Source of the DNA: Diplonema papillatum
Taxonomy: Eukaryota; Euglenozoa; Diplonemea; Diplonemida; Diplonemidae
Assembly (NCBI GenBank): GCA_030068145.1
Contig: JAPJBO010000076.1
Location: 388,259 to 452,258, forward strand
DNA: 64,000 nucleotides
Reading direction: 5' to 3'
Below are positions 20,925-32,349 of this stretch, piece after piece (positions within the stretch are counted from its first letter, which is position 1; each line of letters opens with the position of its first letter). A program made the position numbers and the translations under genes. A model generated the notes under the pieces. It was given only the letters and a program-made list of their open reading frames with translations, was not told the origin of the DNA and did not search any database.

Positions 20925-23900
20925 TTCAATTTCAATTTCAATTTCAACATTTGGAAACCGCACCCGGGTTAGGCTTGGGGATACGGTGCTAAGGTTCCTT
21001 GTGCCTTCTCTTCATCCTTGGGGCGTTTGTTTGTTTTCTGTTTCCTTTCGTTCGTTCTTGGTATGGTTGTGGGGGGGTTCAGTGGGATTGTTTCTTGCCC
21101 GCCCTCCCCTTGTTTCTTGCCGCTGTTTTGGTAATGATGTCCTGGCGTGCCAGGCTTTACCAGTAGCGGTCGGTGTGTTTCGAGCGATTGCCGTGCTGTC
21201 AGTTGCCTGTGATAGTAATTTGTCAAGAGGATTGCTTTGGTTCGCTGCTGATATGCTGCTTGGCTCTGCGTGTTGTGTGCAGTGATGGTTGTTTTTCCTT
21301 GGTTTTGTTGTGGCTTCGTCCTTCGCTCGCCCTCCCTTTCCGGTGCGGTGTTCTGACGTCTTTTGGTAACCCTGGCGTGCCAGGTTTGCCTGTTGAGTCG
21401 GTCTTCCGTGTCGGTCGGGGGGGGTTTGCTTTCGCTTCGGGACTTTCCTGTTGTTGTCGGGCGCGTGGCGCTGTTTCGCTGCCGCTGCCCGTCCTGCTGC
21501 CTTCGCTCTTGTGGGTTGTTGTTGAGCGTGGTGCGTGTAGCACTGAAACGGGGGGTTAATACGTTGTCTGTTGTTTTGGCAGGACTCGGCTTCTCTTGCG
21601 TGCTTGGGGGGGGGGCGTTGTTATTGGTTCTGGTTTTGTGGGACAAGGTAAGGGAAAGGTATTTCTTTTTCGGCAGTTGGTGGGGGGTATTTTTTGGACT
21701 TGTTGTGCGGCTCTCCCTTCCGGGCGGTGTTCTGACTTCTGTTGGTAAACCCTGGCGTGCCAGGGTTTGCCTGTTGAGTCGGTCCTCCGCTTCGGTCGGG
21801 GGGGGCTGGTTTGGTGGCGCTATGCGTGTCGTCTGTCTACCTCTCGCTGTGACTTTTGTTTGCGGGGGCTGGGCGCTTCGCCTGCCTCTACTTTGTTCTT
21901 CCTTCCGGGGCCTTTGAGCTTGCTGCTTGTCTCTGTTTCGCTTTGCGGCGCTGTTGCGTGGTGCGGTCCGTTGGGCGCTTCGCCTGCCTCTACTTTGTTC
22001 TTCCTTCCGGGGCCTTTGAGCTTGCTGCTTGTCTCTGTTTCGCTTTGCGGCGCTGTTGCGTGGTGCGGTCCGTTGGCCTGGTCGCTTCCGGCAGCGTCAG
22101 AAACACCGGGCTGGTGTTTCCGACGCTGTTCTATCCCGTGCTCATTGTCCGCTCTCGGCCCGGAGGGTTGTCTTTTTTTTGTTTTGGTTGCTAATGCACT
22201 GTTCTTGTGTTGCAGCTACCTGTCTGCCTCAGTGACCGCTCCAGTGCTCACTCTGCGTGGTGCGGTCCGTTGGCCAGGTCGTCTCCGGCAGTCGGAAACA
22301 CCGGGCTGGTGTTTCTGACGCTGTTCTATCCCGTGCTCATTGTCCGCTCTCGGCCCGGAGGGTTGTCTTTTTTTGTTTTGGTTGCTAATGCACTGTTCTT
22401 GTGTTGCAGCTACCTATCTGCCTCAGTGACCGCTCCAGTGCTCACTCCACCCTTTTGGACCTTCCTATGGTCAGGTGGGTGTGCTGTCGGTGCACCGAGT
22501 CTACCCTTCGTTGGTAGTCGTGTTCGGTCGCGGCGCTGTTGCGCTGCTGCGGTGGTACTTTTGTTTGCCTTCTTTTTTTCCCCTCTCTTTTCTTATTGTT
22601 CTCAGGTGCTGTTCGGTCCGGTGACCGGCTGCGTCCGTGTCGGCGTGCGGGCTTCGGCTGTTCGTCGGCGCCTGCGTCTCCGTTGTCGTGCTGCCGGTTT
22701 ACTGCTGCCGCCTTGCGGCGGTTGGTCGGTGGCCGTGGGGACTGTGTAGTGCCGGGTGTGTGCGTCTGGTGTTGGACTGCGCCGTCAGCGTACTGATTCG
22801 CGCTTCGCACTCAGCAGCCCTGTTGCGCCTGCACCGGCGGTCGGGTGAGGTTGCTTTGCACGGATGTGCCGGGTGTGTTGCCGCCTCAGTCTTCCGACCC
22901 GGCCCGAACTATGCCCATCCTTCGGCATCCTCGGAGCTTGATCCCTCGAGGTCGAAGGTGTTGTCGACGCCATTGGTTGCTGCTGCCGCCATGTTGCCGT
23001 CGAGTTCCGGTGTGCCGGGCTCAGGTGGGTCTTCGTAGACCTCGTACTTCGGCACAAGCCCCACGGCCTGAAGGTACGCGAGGGCTGCTTCAGGGAGCTC
23101 GAAGAGCAGCGGCCAAAGCAGCTTGTGCCTTTCCCTGGGTGTCGGCTTTTCCCTTGGTGTGTCCGGGATGGCCTTGTGGACCCGTCTCCACATGGTCGCT
23201 CTCTCGTCGCCCCCGATTCTGCATTCCAGGAAAAGGTGTGTTAGGGGGCAGATCGGCGTGGCGTCGCAAAGCTGGCATGGGCGGGTTGCTTGCCTCTCTT
23301 CTGCTGCGAGATCCATCCAGTCGTCCCGGTAGCAGTTCCTGAGGAGTTGGTGGTGTCCCGTGCGAAGCTGGCGGATCTCGCGCTCGGCTCGCCTCGTCAG
23401 GTGTGCCGTTTTTGGGACCTTCCGTCCTCGGACCAACTGCGTGTACGGCAGCGGCCCGCCCGGTTGGTACGGGGATTCCCGCATTGAAGCCGCGTGTAGT
23501 GCCTCCCAGGCGTGCTCGCGGTACCGGGCCTTCGCGGTTCCTACCGTCATCGGCGGCTGCGTTTCTTCTCCGGTCTGCGAGACGCCCTGCTTCGCTAGCC
23601 CGTCCGCCTCTTCGTTCCCTGCTAGTCCGCAGTGGCCGTAGACGAACTGGAGTACTGGTGTATACCCCTTCGCAACCAGTTTCTCGAGCGCCTGCCAGAT
23701 TCGGACGTTGTCCCGTTCTTGCTGTTTGTGCGGACCTTGGGACAGCACGTTCAGAAGGGAGCTGGAGTCGCTGAGCACCCAGATGTGTCTGCTGGTAGGC
23801 TCTCCTTCGAGTACCTCCCTCTTTCCCAGTTTCAGCTCCAGCGATTCCAGCGCAATTTTCATCGCCACTTGCTCCGCGCGGTAGCTGGTTGCCCACTTAC

Positions 23901-24842
23901 CGGCCTGACGGCTTAGGCGGGTCCCTTTCATCGGCGTCGCGTCTCTCCAGCTTTCTTCTCGGCGGTAGTACACCACGAGACCTGCGCCACCCCACCTCGT
24001 GACCTCGTCGGTTGTTACGGTTGTACCGTGGAGCAGCTGGTACTGTGCGTGTCTTCTCTTCAGCGCCGCAACCGATCCGTCCGTCCAGACGATGTATGTC
24101 GGGGATGGCAATCCGTCGAGGACTGCCTCTGCCTTTCTCCGGTTTTCCTCGGCGCTTTTCGACTTCTTTGGAAGTGAAGCGCAGATGTGGAGCTCTGGTG
24201 GCGGCTTCCAAGGTGGGAAGGGATTTGGTGCGTGCTTCTCCCGCCGTGGCTTCGATGTTCGCGCCGTCTTCTTGAGGATGAGGAAGGACTGCGGGAGGGT
24301 GTCGTTGGTTCGTCGCGGATGCAGCACGTCCTTCCACATGGTCTTCGTGGCCATCTTTTCCGCCAGCGCGCCTGTCCTGAGGTCGGTTATCGACCTGATT
24401 GGCAGCATTCGTGCCTCGGTGAGGACAGCTTCCGTCAACGTCGTCTTCTTGCAGCCAACCACGGCGCAGAGTGCGGTTCGATGCAGGCACTCTATCCTGT
24501 CCACGTCCTTCTTCGATGCATAACGGATGTAGACTGCCATGCCGTAGGTTAAGACCGGCAGGGCGTATGCCATGTAGAGGGCTCTGAGCACTTCGGTCTT
24601 GTGGCCCCACTTCGTCCCGGATACCAGCTGTACCAGATTTACCCTCCGCCCAGCGCTCTGCAGTATGCGATCTATGTGAGCTGTGAAGTTCAGTCTGTCG
24701 TCGATCGTCAGCCCCAGGAGTGTTACCTTGTCCTTCCACTGAAGGTCTGACACCACCGTGAACTCTATGGGGTTTTGGGCCGTCTCCCCGATTCGATGGA
24801 TATTTCGTCTCCATTGCGGTTGCGTTGTCGAAAAAAAAAAAA
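20925..24842 (-). mobile_element. 5'-truncated non-LTR retrotransposon (LINE)
   Basis: The minus-strand element starts in a T-run at 24842 (5' truncation inside ORF2), carries the 3' part of ORF2, a ~1.9-kb 3' region (22908-20945), and ends in a (TTGAAA)n-type tail at 20945-20925. The 3' region holds two near-identical ~190-bp segments (22075-22250 and 22265-22440) and shorter duplications near 21885-22070. It sits between the two inverted arrays of the 6.7-kb element, so it inserted there or was captured. Confidence 0.8.
22909..24842 (-). CDS. LINE ORF2 C-terminal part: RT thumb, RNase H and CCHC
   Basis: The frame is open from the truncation point; the first Met is at 24756. The first ~150 residues match the region after the RT core of RNase-H-bearing LINEs (LLGLTIDDRLNF, LPVLTYGMAVY). 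The RNase H domain shows all its catalytic positions: WTDGS, YRAEQ, LSDSS and GHCGLAGNEEADGLA. A CQLCDATPICPLTHLFLEC zinc motif follows. The RT active site and endonuclease lie in the missing 5' part, so this copy cannot move by itself. The clade resembles the I/R1/ingi assemblage in having RNase H plus a C-terminal CCHC, but this was not tested. Confidence 0.85.
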
Positions 24843-24899
24843 ACCTTTCATTCGTGGCCGACTGTTCAAAAAACTGTCTTTTTCAGTTTTTGCGCCTTT

Positions 24900-25905
24900 G
24901 ATGTAACAGTGGTTTTCTGTGAAATTCGGCCCGTTACATTGGTGTAATAGTGGTTTTCCGTCAAATTCTGCCCATTACATTGATGTAACAGTGGTTTTCG
25001 GTCAGATTCTGCCCATTACATTCATGTAACAGTGGTTTTCGGTCAAATTTGGCCCATTACATTGATGTAACAGCGGTTTTCCGTCAAGATTCTGCCCATT
25101 ACATTGATGTAACAGTGGTTTTCCGTCAGATTCTGCCCATTACATTGATGTAACAGTGGTTTTCCGTCAGATTCTGCCCATTACATCGATGTAACAGCGG
25201 TTTTCCGTCAGATTCTGCCCATTACATCGATGTAACAGTGGTCTTCCGTCAAATTCTGCCCATTACATCGATGTAACAGTGGTTTTCGGTCAGATTCTGC
25301 CCATTACATCGATGTAACAGTGGTTTTCCGTCAAATTCTGCCCATTACATCGATGTAACAGTGGTTTTCGGTCAAATTTGGGCCATTACATTGATGTAAC
25401 AGTGGTTTTCCGTCAAATTCTGCCCATTACATCGATGTAACAGTGGTTTTCCGTCAAATTTGGGCCATGACATTGATGTAACAGTGGTTTTCGGTCAAAT
25501 TCTGCCCATTACATTGATGTAACAGTGGTTTTCCGTCAGATTCTGCCCATTACATCGATGTAACAGTGGTTTTCCGTCAAATTCTGCCCATTCCATCGAT
25601 GTAACAGTGGTTTTCGGTCAAATTTGGGCCATTACATTGATGTAACAGTGGTTTTCGGTCAAATTTGGCCCATTACATTGATGTAACAGTGGTTTTCCGT
25701 CAAATTCTGCCCATTACATCGATGTAACAGTGGTTTTCGGTCAGATTTGGGCCATTACATTGATGTAGCAGTGGGTTTCTGTGAAATTCGGCCCATTACA
25801 GTGATGTAACAGTGGTTTCCCGCCAGATTTGGCCCATTACATTGATGTAACAGCGGTTTTCGGTCAGATTTGGGCCATTACATTGATGCAACAGTGGGTT
25901 TCCGT
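24900..25905 (-). repeat. ~41-bp tandem array, right arm of the inverted pair
   Basis: About 24 units reading GTAACAGTGGTTTTCCGTCA with TTACATCGATGTAA or TTACATTGATGTAA, the reverse complement of the units at 19630-20760. The perfect CGATG palindrome is more frequent here. The flank 25945-26030 carries a poly-G segment like that at 19365-19390. Confidence 0.95.
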
Positions 25906-26089
25906 CGGAAAATCTTCATGCAGTTTTGGGGAAAAAATATTCCCACCAGAGGGGGGGGGGGGACCCACCCACCAAAATTTTGGCGAAAGTAGTGGGCAGT
26001 TGGCCCGCCCGGGTAATAATCCGCTGTCCCTTATAGCCACAAAAAACTTTTTATTTAGCTTATAGCCACCTGGTGAAAACTTGGTCGAA

Positions 26090-26360
26090 AATTTTGGTCA
26101 AAATTTTTTGGTCAAAAAATTGGCCAAAAAATTTGGTCAAAAAAAATGGGTCAAAAATTTTGGTCATAATTTTGGGTCAAAAATTTTTGGTCAAAAAAAA
26201 TCGGTCAAAAAAAATCGGTCAAAATTTTTGGCCAAAAAATTTGGTCAAAAAAAATCGGTCAAAATTTTTGGTCAAGACTTTGAGTCAAATTTTTTTGGTC
26301 AAAAAATTTGATCAAAAAAAATCGGTCAAAATTTTTGGTCAAAATTTTTGGTCAATTGTT
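26090..26360 (+). repeat. MULE subterminal TTGGTCAAAA array (left)
   Basis: Repeats of TTTTTGGTCAAAAA and close variants with an (A/T)GGTCA core. The inverted counterpart is TTTTGACCAAAA at 30150-30300. The same pair recurs in the derivative at 30715-31010 and 31893-32095. These could be transposase-binding repeats within the long terminal inverted repeats. Confidence 0.85.
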
Positions 26361-26384
26361 AGCCAATCTGAGAAAAATCACACA

Positions 26385-26450
26385 CGGAATTCGAACCCAG
26401 AAAACCCTTTGCCGTGCTGTGCCAGCTACTGGAGTGGCCACACCTATTTG
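26385..26450 (-). repeat. tRNA-like segment inside the MULE
   Basis: The minus strand reads TAGCTGGCACAGCACGG then B-box-like GGGTTCGAATTCC and a T-run downstream. The same segment lies at 31037-31102 in the derivative. It was part of the MULE before the two copies separated. Confidence 0.4.
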
Positions 26451-26537
26451 CACACGTTCATCTTCGCTGCAGGTAGGGGTTTTCGGGCGGTTTGGGCGCG
26501 TTGGAAGGTTCCCAACCCACAAAGCTGTGTCGCAAAT

Positions 26538-29500
26538 GTCTTCAGTCGGTGTCTTGGATGCAATCCTTCAGTTGGAGAAGTTTGTCAGCTCTGCGGATGA
26601 TCTCATTCCGTTACTGACTTACGCCGCGCAGCACGACGTTGGGAATATTGTTGTTGGGCTGCAGGCTTCTCCCACCGTTCTAGTCAAAACCCTGCAGCGT
26701 ATTGTGCAGCAACTGCCACCCTTGTCATGTACACCCTCTGTGCCCGGAACACCATCAACAGCGCAAAAGTCTCCCACGTCCGTGACATCCGCACCGACCG
26801 TGCCAGCGCCCGCTCCAGATTCAACGGCACAAATGCCCCCTACGTCCGCGACATCCGCACCGACCGTGCCAGCACCCGCTCCAGATTCAACGGCACAAAT
26901 GCCGTCTACGTCCGCGACATCCGCACCGACCGTAGCACCCGCTCCAGATTCAACGGCACAAATGCCGTCTACGTCCGCGACATCCGCACCGACCGTAGCA
27001 CCCGCTCCAGATTCAACGGCACAAATGCCCCCTACTTCCGCGACATCCGCACCGACCGTGCCAGCAGCTCCAGATTCAACGGCACAAATACCGTCTACGT
27101 CCGCGACATCCGCACCGACCGTGCCAGCACCTGCACCAGATTCTGCGGCATCTGCCCCGTCTGTTGCGCCTGGCGCCTCTGCCTCCAGCTTCCCTTGTAT
27201 CGGAGACACTTATCCTCACAACAGCGATTTCTGTGACGCTGTGTTCAGGGCCACATTTGCAGCATCAAGCACAAACGTGTGCAAGAGAATGGATGCCAAG
27301 AGGACGCTGTTCCGGTGCAAGCAGAAACAGTCAAACGGCGGCTGCTGCCAGTTCAAATGCAACGCCTACAAGAGGGAAGACGGCCAACTCCGCGTATCGC
27401 AGAGCGTGGCCCACACCTGCTGCAACTTGCAACAGACGGAGAAAACGACGAGCCGATTTTCGGCACCGTGGCTTGCTCGGGAGGTGGGCGACCTCATGCA
27501 AACGAAGGTCGATCTGACGCCTGCTCAGATCCAGGCCTTCGTGAAGTCCCGCATGGGGATGGATATCACATACGCGGTAGCGTGGGATGCCAAGGAGAAA
27601 GCGCTGGATGAGACGAGGTTGCGCGCGGCGGCTGGTTTCGCAAGACTTCGCGGGTATTTCGAGCGTCTGGCTCAGCACGACCCAGACTGTGCAAACGAAG
27701 GAGGTAGAAGGAGAGGAACGATTCAGGTCGTGCTTCGTGACCTTTGGTGCTTGCAGAGCCGCTATGCGTGTGGCTCTGCCCATTGTTTCTGTGGATGGAA
27801 CGTTCCTTAAGGGAAGTCTCAAGGGGACTCTTCTTGTTGCTGTGGGAAAGGATGCGGACGGTGGACTGTTTCCTGTCGCCTTTTCACTGTGCTCTGGCGA
27901 GGACGAGGAGTCTTGGACTGCCTTCTTCACACAGTTGAAGCAGGCGATTCCATTCGATGTGGTCATGAGCGACCGCGATAAAGGTATCATTGCGGCTGCT
28001 AGTCGAGTGATACCGGAGAAAGCTTCCCTCTCGTGCACGGAGCATATCAAAAAAAACGTGAAGTCACACTTTGGTGCAGGGTCGTGCAGCAGTGTCTGGA
28101 AGGCTTCCAGGGCCCTGACGAAAGAGCAGTTCGAGGAAGAGATGCTCGCATTGGAAAAGCAGAAGAAGGGTAACGTCGCCCAGTACTTGACCAATATCCA
28201 GGGCTGCTTCAGCAGTGCGTTCATCGGAACGTGTCGCTTCTCACAGTTCACGAGCAACGATGCAGAGTCTCTGAATGCGGCGTTGTTGCCGATCCGGGAG
28301 TCTCCGAATGTAGTGATCTTGTTTGATCGCCTCCGGGTGTACACACAGGAGCTCTTTCACACGCGTAGGGGCATGTTGGCTAATGCATCAGCATCATCTT
28401 GCGTGCCATCGGTAGGCAAGATGTTGGGACGGTTGTTAGTGGAGGCTGCGCCAATGGTGGTGCGGCCTGCAGGTGACGGGAAGTATGAAGTAGTGCTCAA
28501 GCAGCAGCGGGAGGCAGTGGAGTTACGTGAAGACGACTTCACGTGCTCGTGTTTAGAGAGCAAGCTTGTGACCGCGTTACCCTGCGTTCACGTGGCGGCG
28601 GCGGCTCGGGCGGAAGAACGGAGCATCCTGGACGTCGTCCATCCGCGCTGGAAGATTCTGGCCTATCGGAAGACATACGCCGGAATCATCTCCCCGCTTC
28701 CTGGCTTGCTGGGAATTCGTGAAGACAGCCTCAAGCCCCCTGTCTTCAAGAAGTCGAAAGGCCGGCCGCAAAAGAAGCGACATCGATCGCATGGCGAAGA
28801 CGAGAAAGTTCTCCCCGACCCCAAAAAACGGCTCGTTGTGTGCTCAAACTGTCTCCAGTGTGGACACAATCGAGCAACGTGCAAGCACCCAGCTGCACCC
28901 AGGGTTGAAAAGAAGGAAAAGGTGGAAAAGGTGGAGAAGGGGAAGAAGGGGGCGGGGGGAGACAACGGGGATAAAGTGGGTCCTGTGGACCGACAGGGTG
29001 ACTGGTCAACATACCCCATGTACGTCCGCGAGGTTCTGGAGAAAACGAAGACTGACGCAATGGACGTCGAGCGGGACGGCAACTGCTTTTACTGGGCATT
29101 GCTGGAGTCGGAGTTTCCGTTTTTTGCGGCTTACAAGAGCTTGCATCTTGGGCATGCCAAGCTAAGGGCACACTTGTTTAGCCAGGTTCCTCCCCCCGAA
29201 ATACACACAAGGCTCCGAGAGCAAGTGGAGCTAGGGGGGCCCACCTATGAGGCATGGACAGCAGCCGCCAAGCAAAACAAGGCATGGGCGGATGCAGAAA
29301 CACTGCTACTGGCAGTGTGCATCTACCATGTTCGCTTCGTCTGCATCACCCTCCGCCTTTCCGGCGAAAAAACAGATTTTAGTATGACAACCACAGAACC
29401 ACCACAGAAACCTGCGGCAGCAACTGTGTACCTGCTGCACGAGGATGGACACCACTTTTCAATTATTCGAGGGTGCCCTCCGAGTGCCCTCATGAGGAGG

Positions 29501-29548
29501 ATCCCACTCAGCCGTCGGTACACGATAAAGCTGACAGAAGAGAAGTGA
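26538..29548 (+). CDS. MULE transposase fused to an OTU-like cysteine protease
   Basis: Starts MSSVGVLDAILQLEKF. In order: an N-terminal helical part; six or so ~20-residue Pro/Ala/Thr repeats (26770-27150); a MuDR-type N-terminal region with VAHTCCNLQQTEKTTSRF; a MULE DDE core (VDGTFLKG, MSDRDKGI, NDAESLNAAL); a SWIM-type CxCxnCxH (FTCSCLESKLVTALPCVH); a knuckle CLQCGHNRATC; a Lys/Glu linker; and a C-terminal OTU-like domain with ERDGNCFYWALLE (Asp and Cys) and HEDGHHFSII (His). The transposase should cut and paste the element; the OTU part would be predicted to cleave ubiquitin or similar chains. The frame changes once, near 27700-27705: NEG in the first frame must shift +1 to VEGEERFRS. 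Without a programmed shift or undetected intron, the gene is dead. Confidence 0.85.
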
Positions 29549-30149
29549 GCACATACTACTCTTCTCGTTTGACTAAAGACCGTCCCCACCCGGAGCGAGT
29601 CCAACCTTCTCCACGTCTTATCATCTCATCACTCGAAACAGTCGTATCATCTTATCATTGCTTGAATTTTTGGAGTCTGATACTCGAAACAGTCTAGATA
29701 GGGTCACCCACGTGTGTTTACGCCCGAAGGCTACATAAGAACCGACTTGAAAAATCGTCCACAAAGAGCTTGCCGCCGTTTGCGTTAAAGAGAGTGTCAT
29801 CGAAAAGTACCCTGGTCTGAACTCTGCGAGCTATGTATCATGTTTCCCGGTTTCTCTTTCAGCACCCGTATGCTCGCAACATTTATGCCCGGTACTTCCA
29901 GTCTTTTAGCGTGTTGCACCCCTTGCTCCCACTACGGCCGTCCAGATGCCGCCGGGTTGCAGGAATCTGATAGTCCCTGTCACGAACACCGCCACGAACT
30001 CGCTGACGAAGAAGGTTGTTGGAGGTCAAGAGAGTTAACAACGCAATGGTTGCCAAAGTGTTGCGCCGCAAGTCGGCAGTCGCAAATCGGCAGAAAGGGG
30101 GTCCAAGTAAACAAGACCTAGGCAAAGTTGAAATGGGATGAGATTAGAC
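29549..30149 (+). other. MULE 3' region, no further gene
   Basis: Non-coding sequence between the transposase stop and the right subterminal array. It is repeated at 31143-31711 in the derivative with only small changes (for example CGAAACAGTCG versus CGAAACACCACCACG). Short minus-strand ORFs here are not supported. Confidence 0.6.
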
Positions 30150-30501
30150 CAAAATTCTGACCAAAATTTTGACCAAAATTTGACCAAAATTTTGACCAAA
30201 AAAAATCGACCAAAAAAAACGACCAAAAATTTGACCAAAAATTTGACCAAAAATTCGACCAAAAAATCGACCAAAGTTTCGGCCAAAGTTTTGCCAACTC
30301 AGAAAAATGTTCAAAAATTTGCAAAATGTGGCTCGAAGCTAATAAAAAAGTTTTTTGTGGCTATAAGCTAAATAAAAAGTTTTTTGTGGCTATAAGCTAA
30401 ATAAAAAGTTTCAGGCCCTCCTGGCTATAAGCTAAATAAAAAGTTTTTTGTGGCTATAAGCTAAATAAAAAGTTTCTTGGTGGCTATAAGCTAATTATCC
30501 C
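30150..30501. repeat. MULE right terminal inverted repeat, copy 1
   Basis: TTTTGACCAAAA repeats, then repeats of GTGGCTATAAGCTAAATAAA, ending CTAATTATCCC at 30501. It is the complement of the left-end sequences at 19214-19322 and 26031-26080. Copy 2 begins at the next base with TTTTATCTAATAGCC. Confidence 0.75.
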
Positions 30502-32349
30502 TTTTATCTAATAGCCACCTGCTAACTTTTTATTTAGCTTATAGCCACCTAAAGTAAAACTTTTTAATTAGCTTATAGCACTTTCAAATCTTTTTATTTA
30601 GCTTATAGCCACAAAAAACTTTTTATTTAGCTTATAGCCACAAAAAACTTTTTATTTAGCTTATAGCCAGGAGGTCCTGAAACTTTTTTTTTAGCTTAAA
30701 GCCACCTGGTGAAAACTTGGTCGAACTTTTTGGTCAAAATTTTTTGGTCAAAAAATTGGCCAAAAAATTTGGTCAAAAAAAATCGGTCAAAAATTTTGGG
30801 TCAAAAAAAATCGTCAAAAAATCGGTCAAAATTTTGGCCAAAAATGTTGGTCAAAAAAAATCGGTCAAAAAATTTTGGTCAAGATTTTGGGTCAAATTTT
30901 TTTGGTCAAAAGATTTTGGCCAAAAAATTTGTTCAAGAAAAACCCCGGAGTTTCAAGCGAACTTTCACTCTAAAAATCGGTCAAAAATTTTGGTCAAAAA
31001 AGTTGGTCAATTGTTAGCCAATCTGAGAAAAATCACACACGGAATTCGAACCCAGAAAACCCTTTGCCGTGCTGTGCCAGCTACTGGAGTGGCCACACCT
31101 ATTTGCACACGTTCATCTTCGCTGCAGGTAGGGGTTTTCGGGCCCACCCGGAGCGAGTCCAACCTTCTCCACGTCTTATCATCTCATCACTCGAAACACC
31201 ACCACGTCGTATCATCTTATCATTGCTTGAATTTTTGGAGTCTGATACTCGAAACAGTCTAGATAGGTCACCCACGTGTGTTTACGCCCGAAGGCTACAT
31301 AAGAACCGACTTGAAAAATCGTCCACAAAGAGCTTGCCGCCGTTTGCGTTAAAGAGAGTGTCATCGAAAAGTACTCTGGTCTGAACTCTGCGAGCTATGT
31401 ATCATGTTTCCCGGTTTCTCTTTCAGCACCCGTATGCTCGCAACATTTATGCCCGGTACTTCCAGTCTTTTAGCGTGTTGCACCCCTTGCTCCCACTACG
31501 GCCGTCCAGATGCCGCCGGGTTGCAGGAATCTGATAGTCCCTGTCACGAACACCGCCACGAACTCGCTGACGAAGAAGGTTGTTGGAGGTCAAGAGAGTT
31601 AACAACGCAATGGTTGCCAAAGTGTTGCGCCGCAAGTCGGCAGTCGCAAATCGGCAGAAAGGGGGTCCAAGTAAACGAGACCTAAGCAAAGTTGAAATGG
31701 GATGAGATTAGACGCTACCCCAGAATCACCTTGACTCCCCCAAACGTATCCCACACATTGAAGCTTAAAACTTGCAACTTGAAATTGGAAACTTGAGTTC
31801 GAATCCAAATCGCACAGTTGTCACAGTCAATGGCTGGGTAAATGGTTCGAATCCGCCATGGGTGTGTTCTCAGGGATTGGAGTCTAATTGTCGACCAAAG
31901 AAATTGACCCAAAATTCGGCCAAAATTTTGACCCAAAAAAATCGACCAAAAAAACGACCGAAAATTTTGACCAAAATTTCGGCCAAAATTTTGACCAAAA
32001 CAAATCGACCAAAAATCGACCAAAAAATCGACCAAAAGTTTGACCAAAAATTCGACCAAAATTTCGGCCAAAATTTTGCCAACTCAGAAAAATGACCAAA
32101 ATTTTGCAAAATGTGGCTCGAAGCTAATAAAAAAGTTTTTTGTGGCTATAAGCTAAATAAAAAGTTTTTTGTGGCTATAAGCTAAATAAAAAGTTTCAGG
32201 CCCTCCTGGCTATAAGCTAAATAAAAAGTTTTTTGTGGCTATAAGGGTAGGCGGTTTTTTTTTTTTTGGCCATGTCCGTCGGCCCACAGAAATTTACGCG
32301 CGCGCGCGCAAAAAAAAAAAGTACGTGCGCTCGGCTAAGGCCGGCGCGT

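Larger units (their letters stand above)
19323..26030. mobile_element. 6.7-kb inverted-array element with TTA target duplication (PIF/Harbinger-like)
   Basis: The ends are ~37-bp inverted repeats starting GGGAC and containing GGATTATTACCCGGG, with two mismatches. TTA flanks both ends (19320-19322 and 26031-26033). The derivative copy of the host MULE has the uninterrupted site TTTAGCTTATAGCCAC at 30597-30612 with a single TTA, so this is a true insertion. A 3-bp TTA/TAA duplication is the habit of PIF/Harbinger elements. No Harbinger transposase is present. The interior is poly-G segments, two long inverted arrays, a tRNA-like module and a LINE, giving a foldback-like structure. Confidence 0.8.

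Noticed and set aside
20969..22810. Minus-strand Thr/Gln/Lys-rich ORFs downstream of the LINE ORF2
   Set aside because: They lie in the 3' region of the LINE after the ORF2 stop and have no domain. Low-complexity composition on T/G-rich plus-strand sequence.
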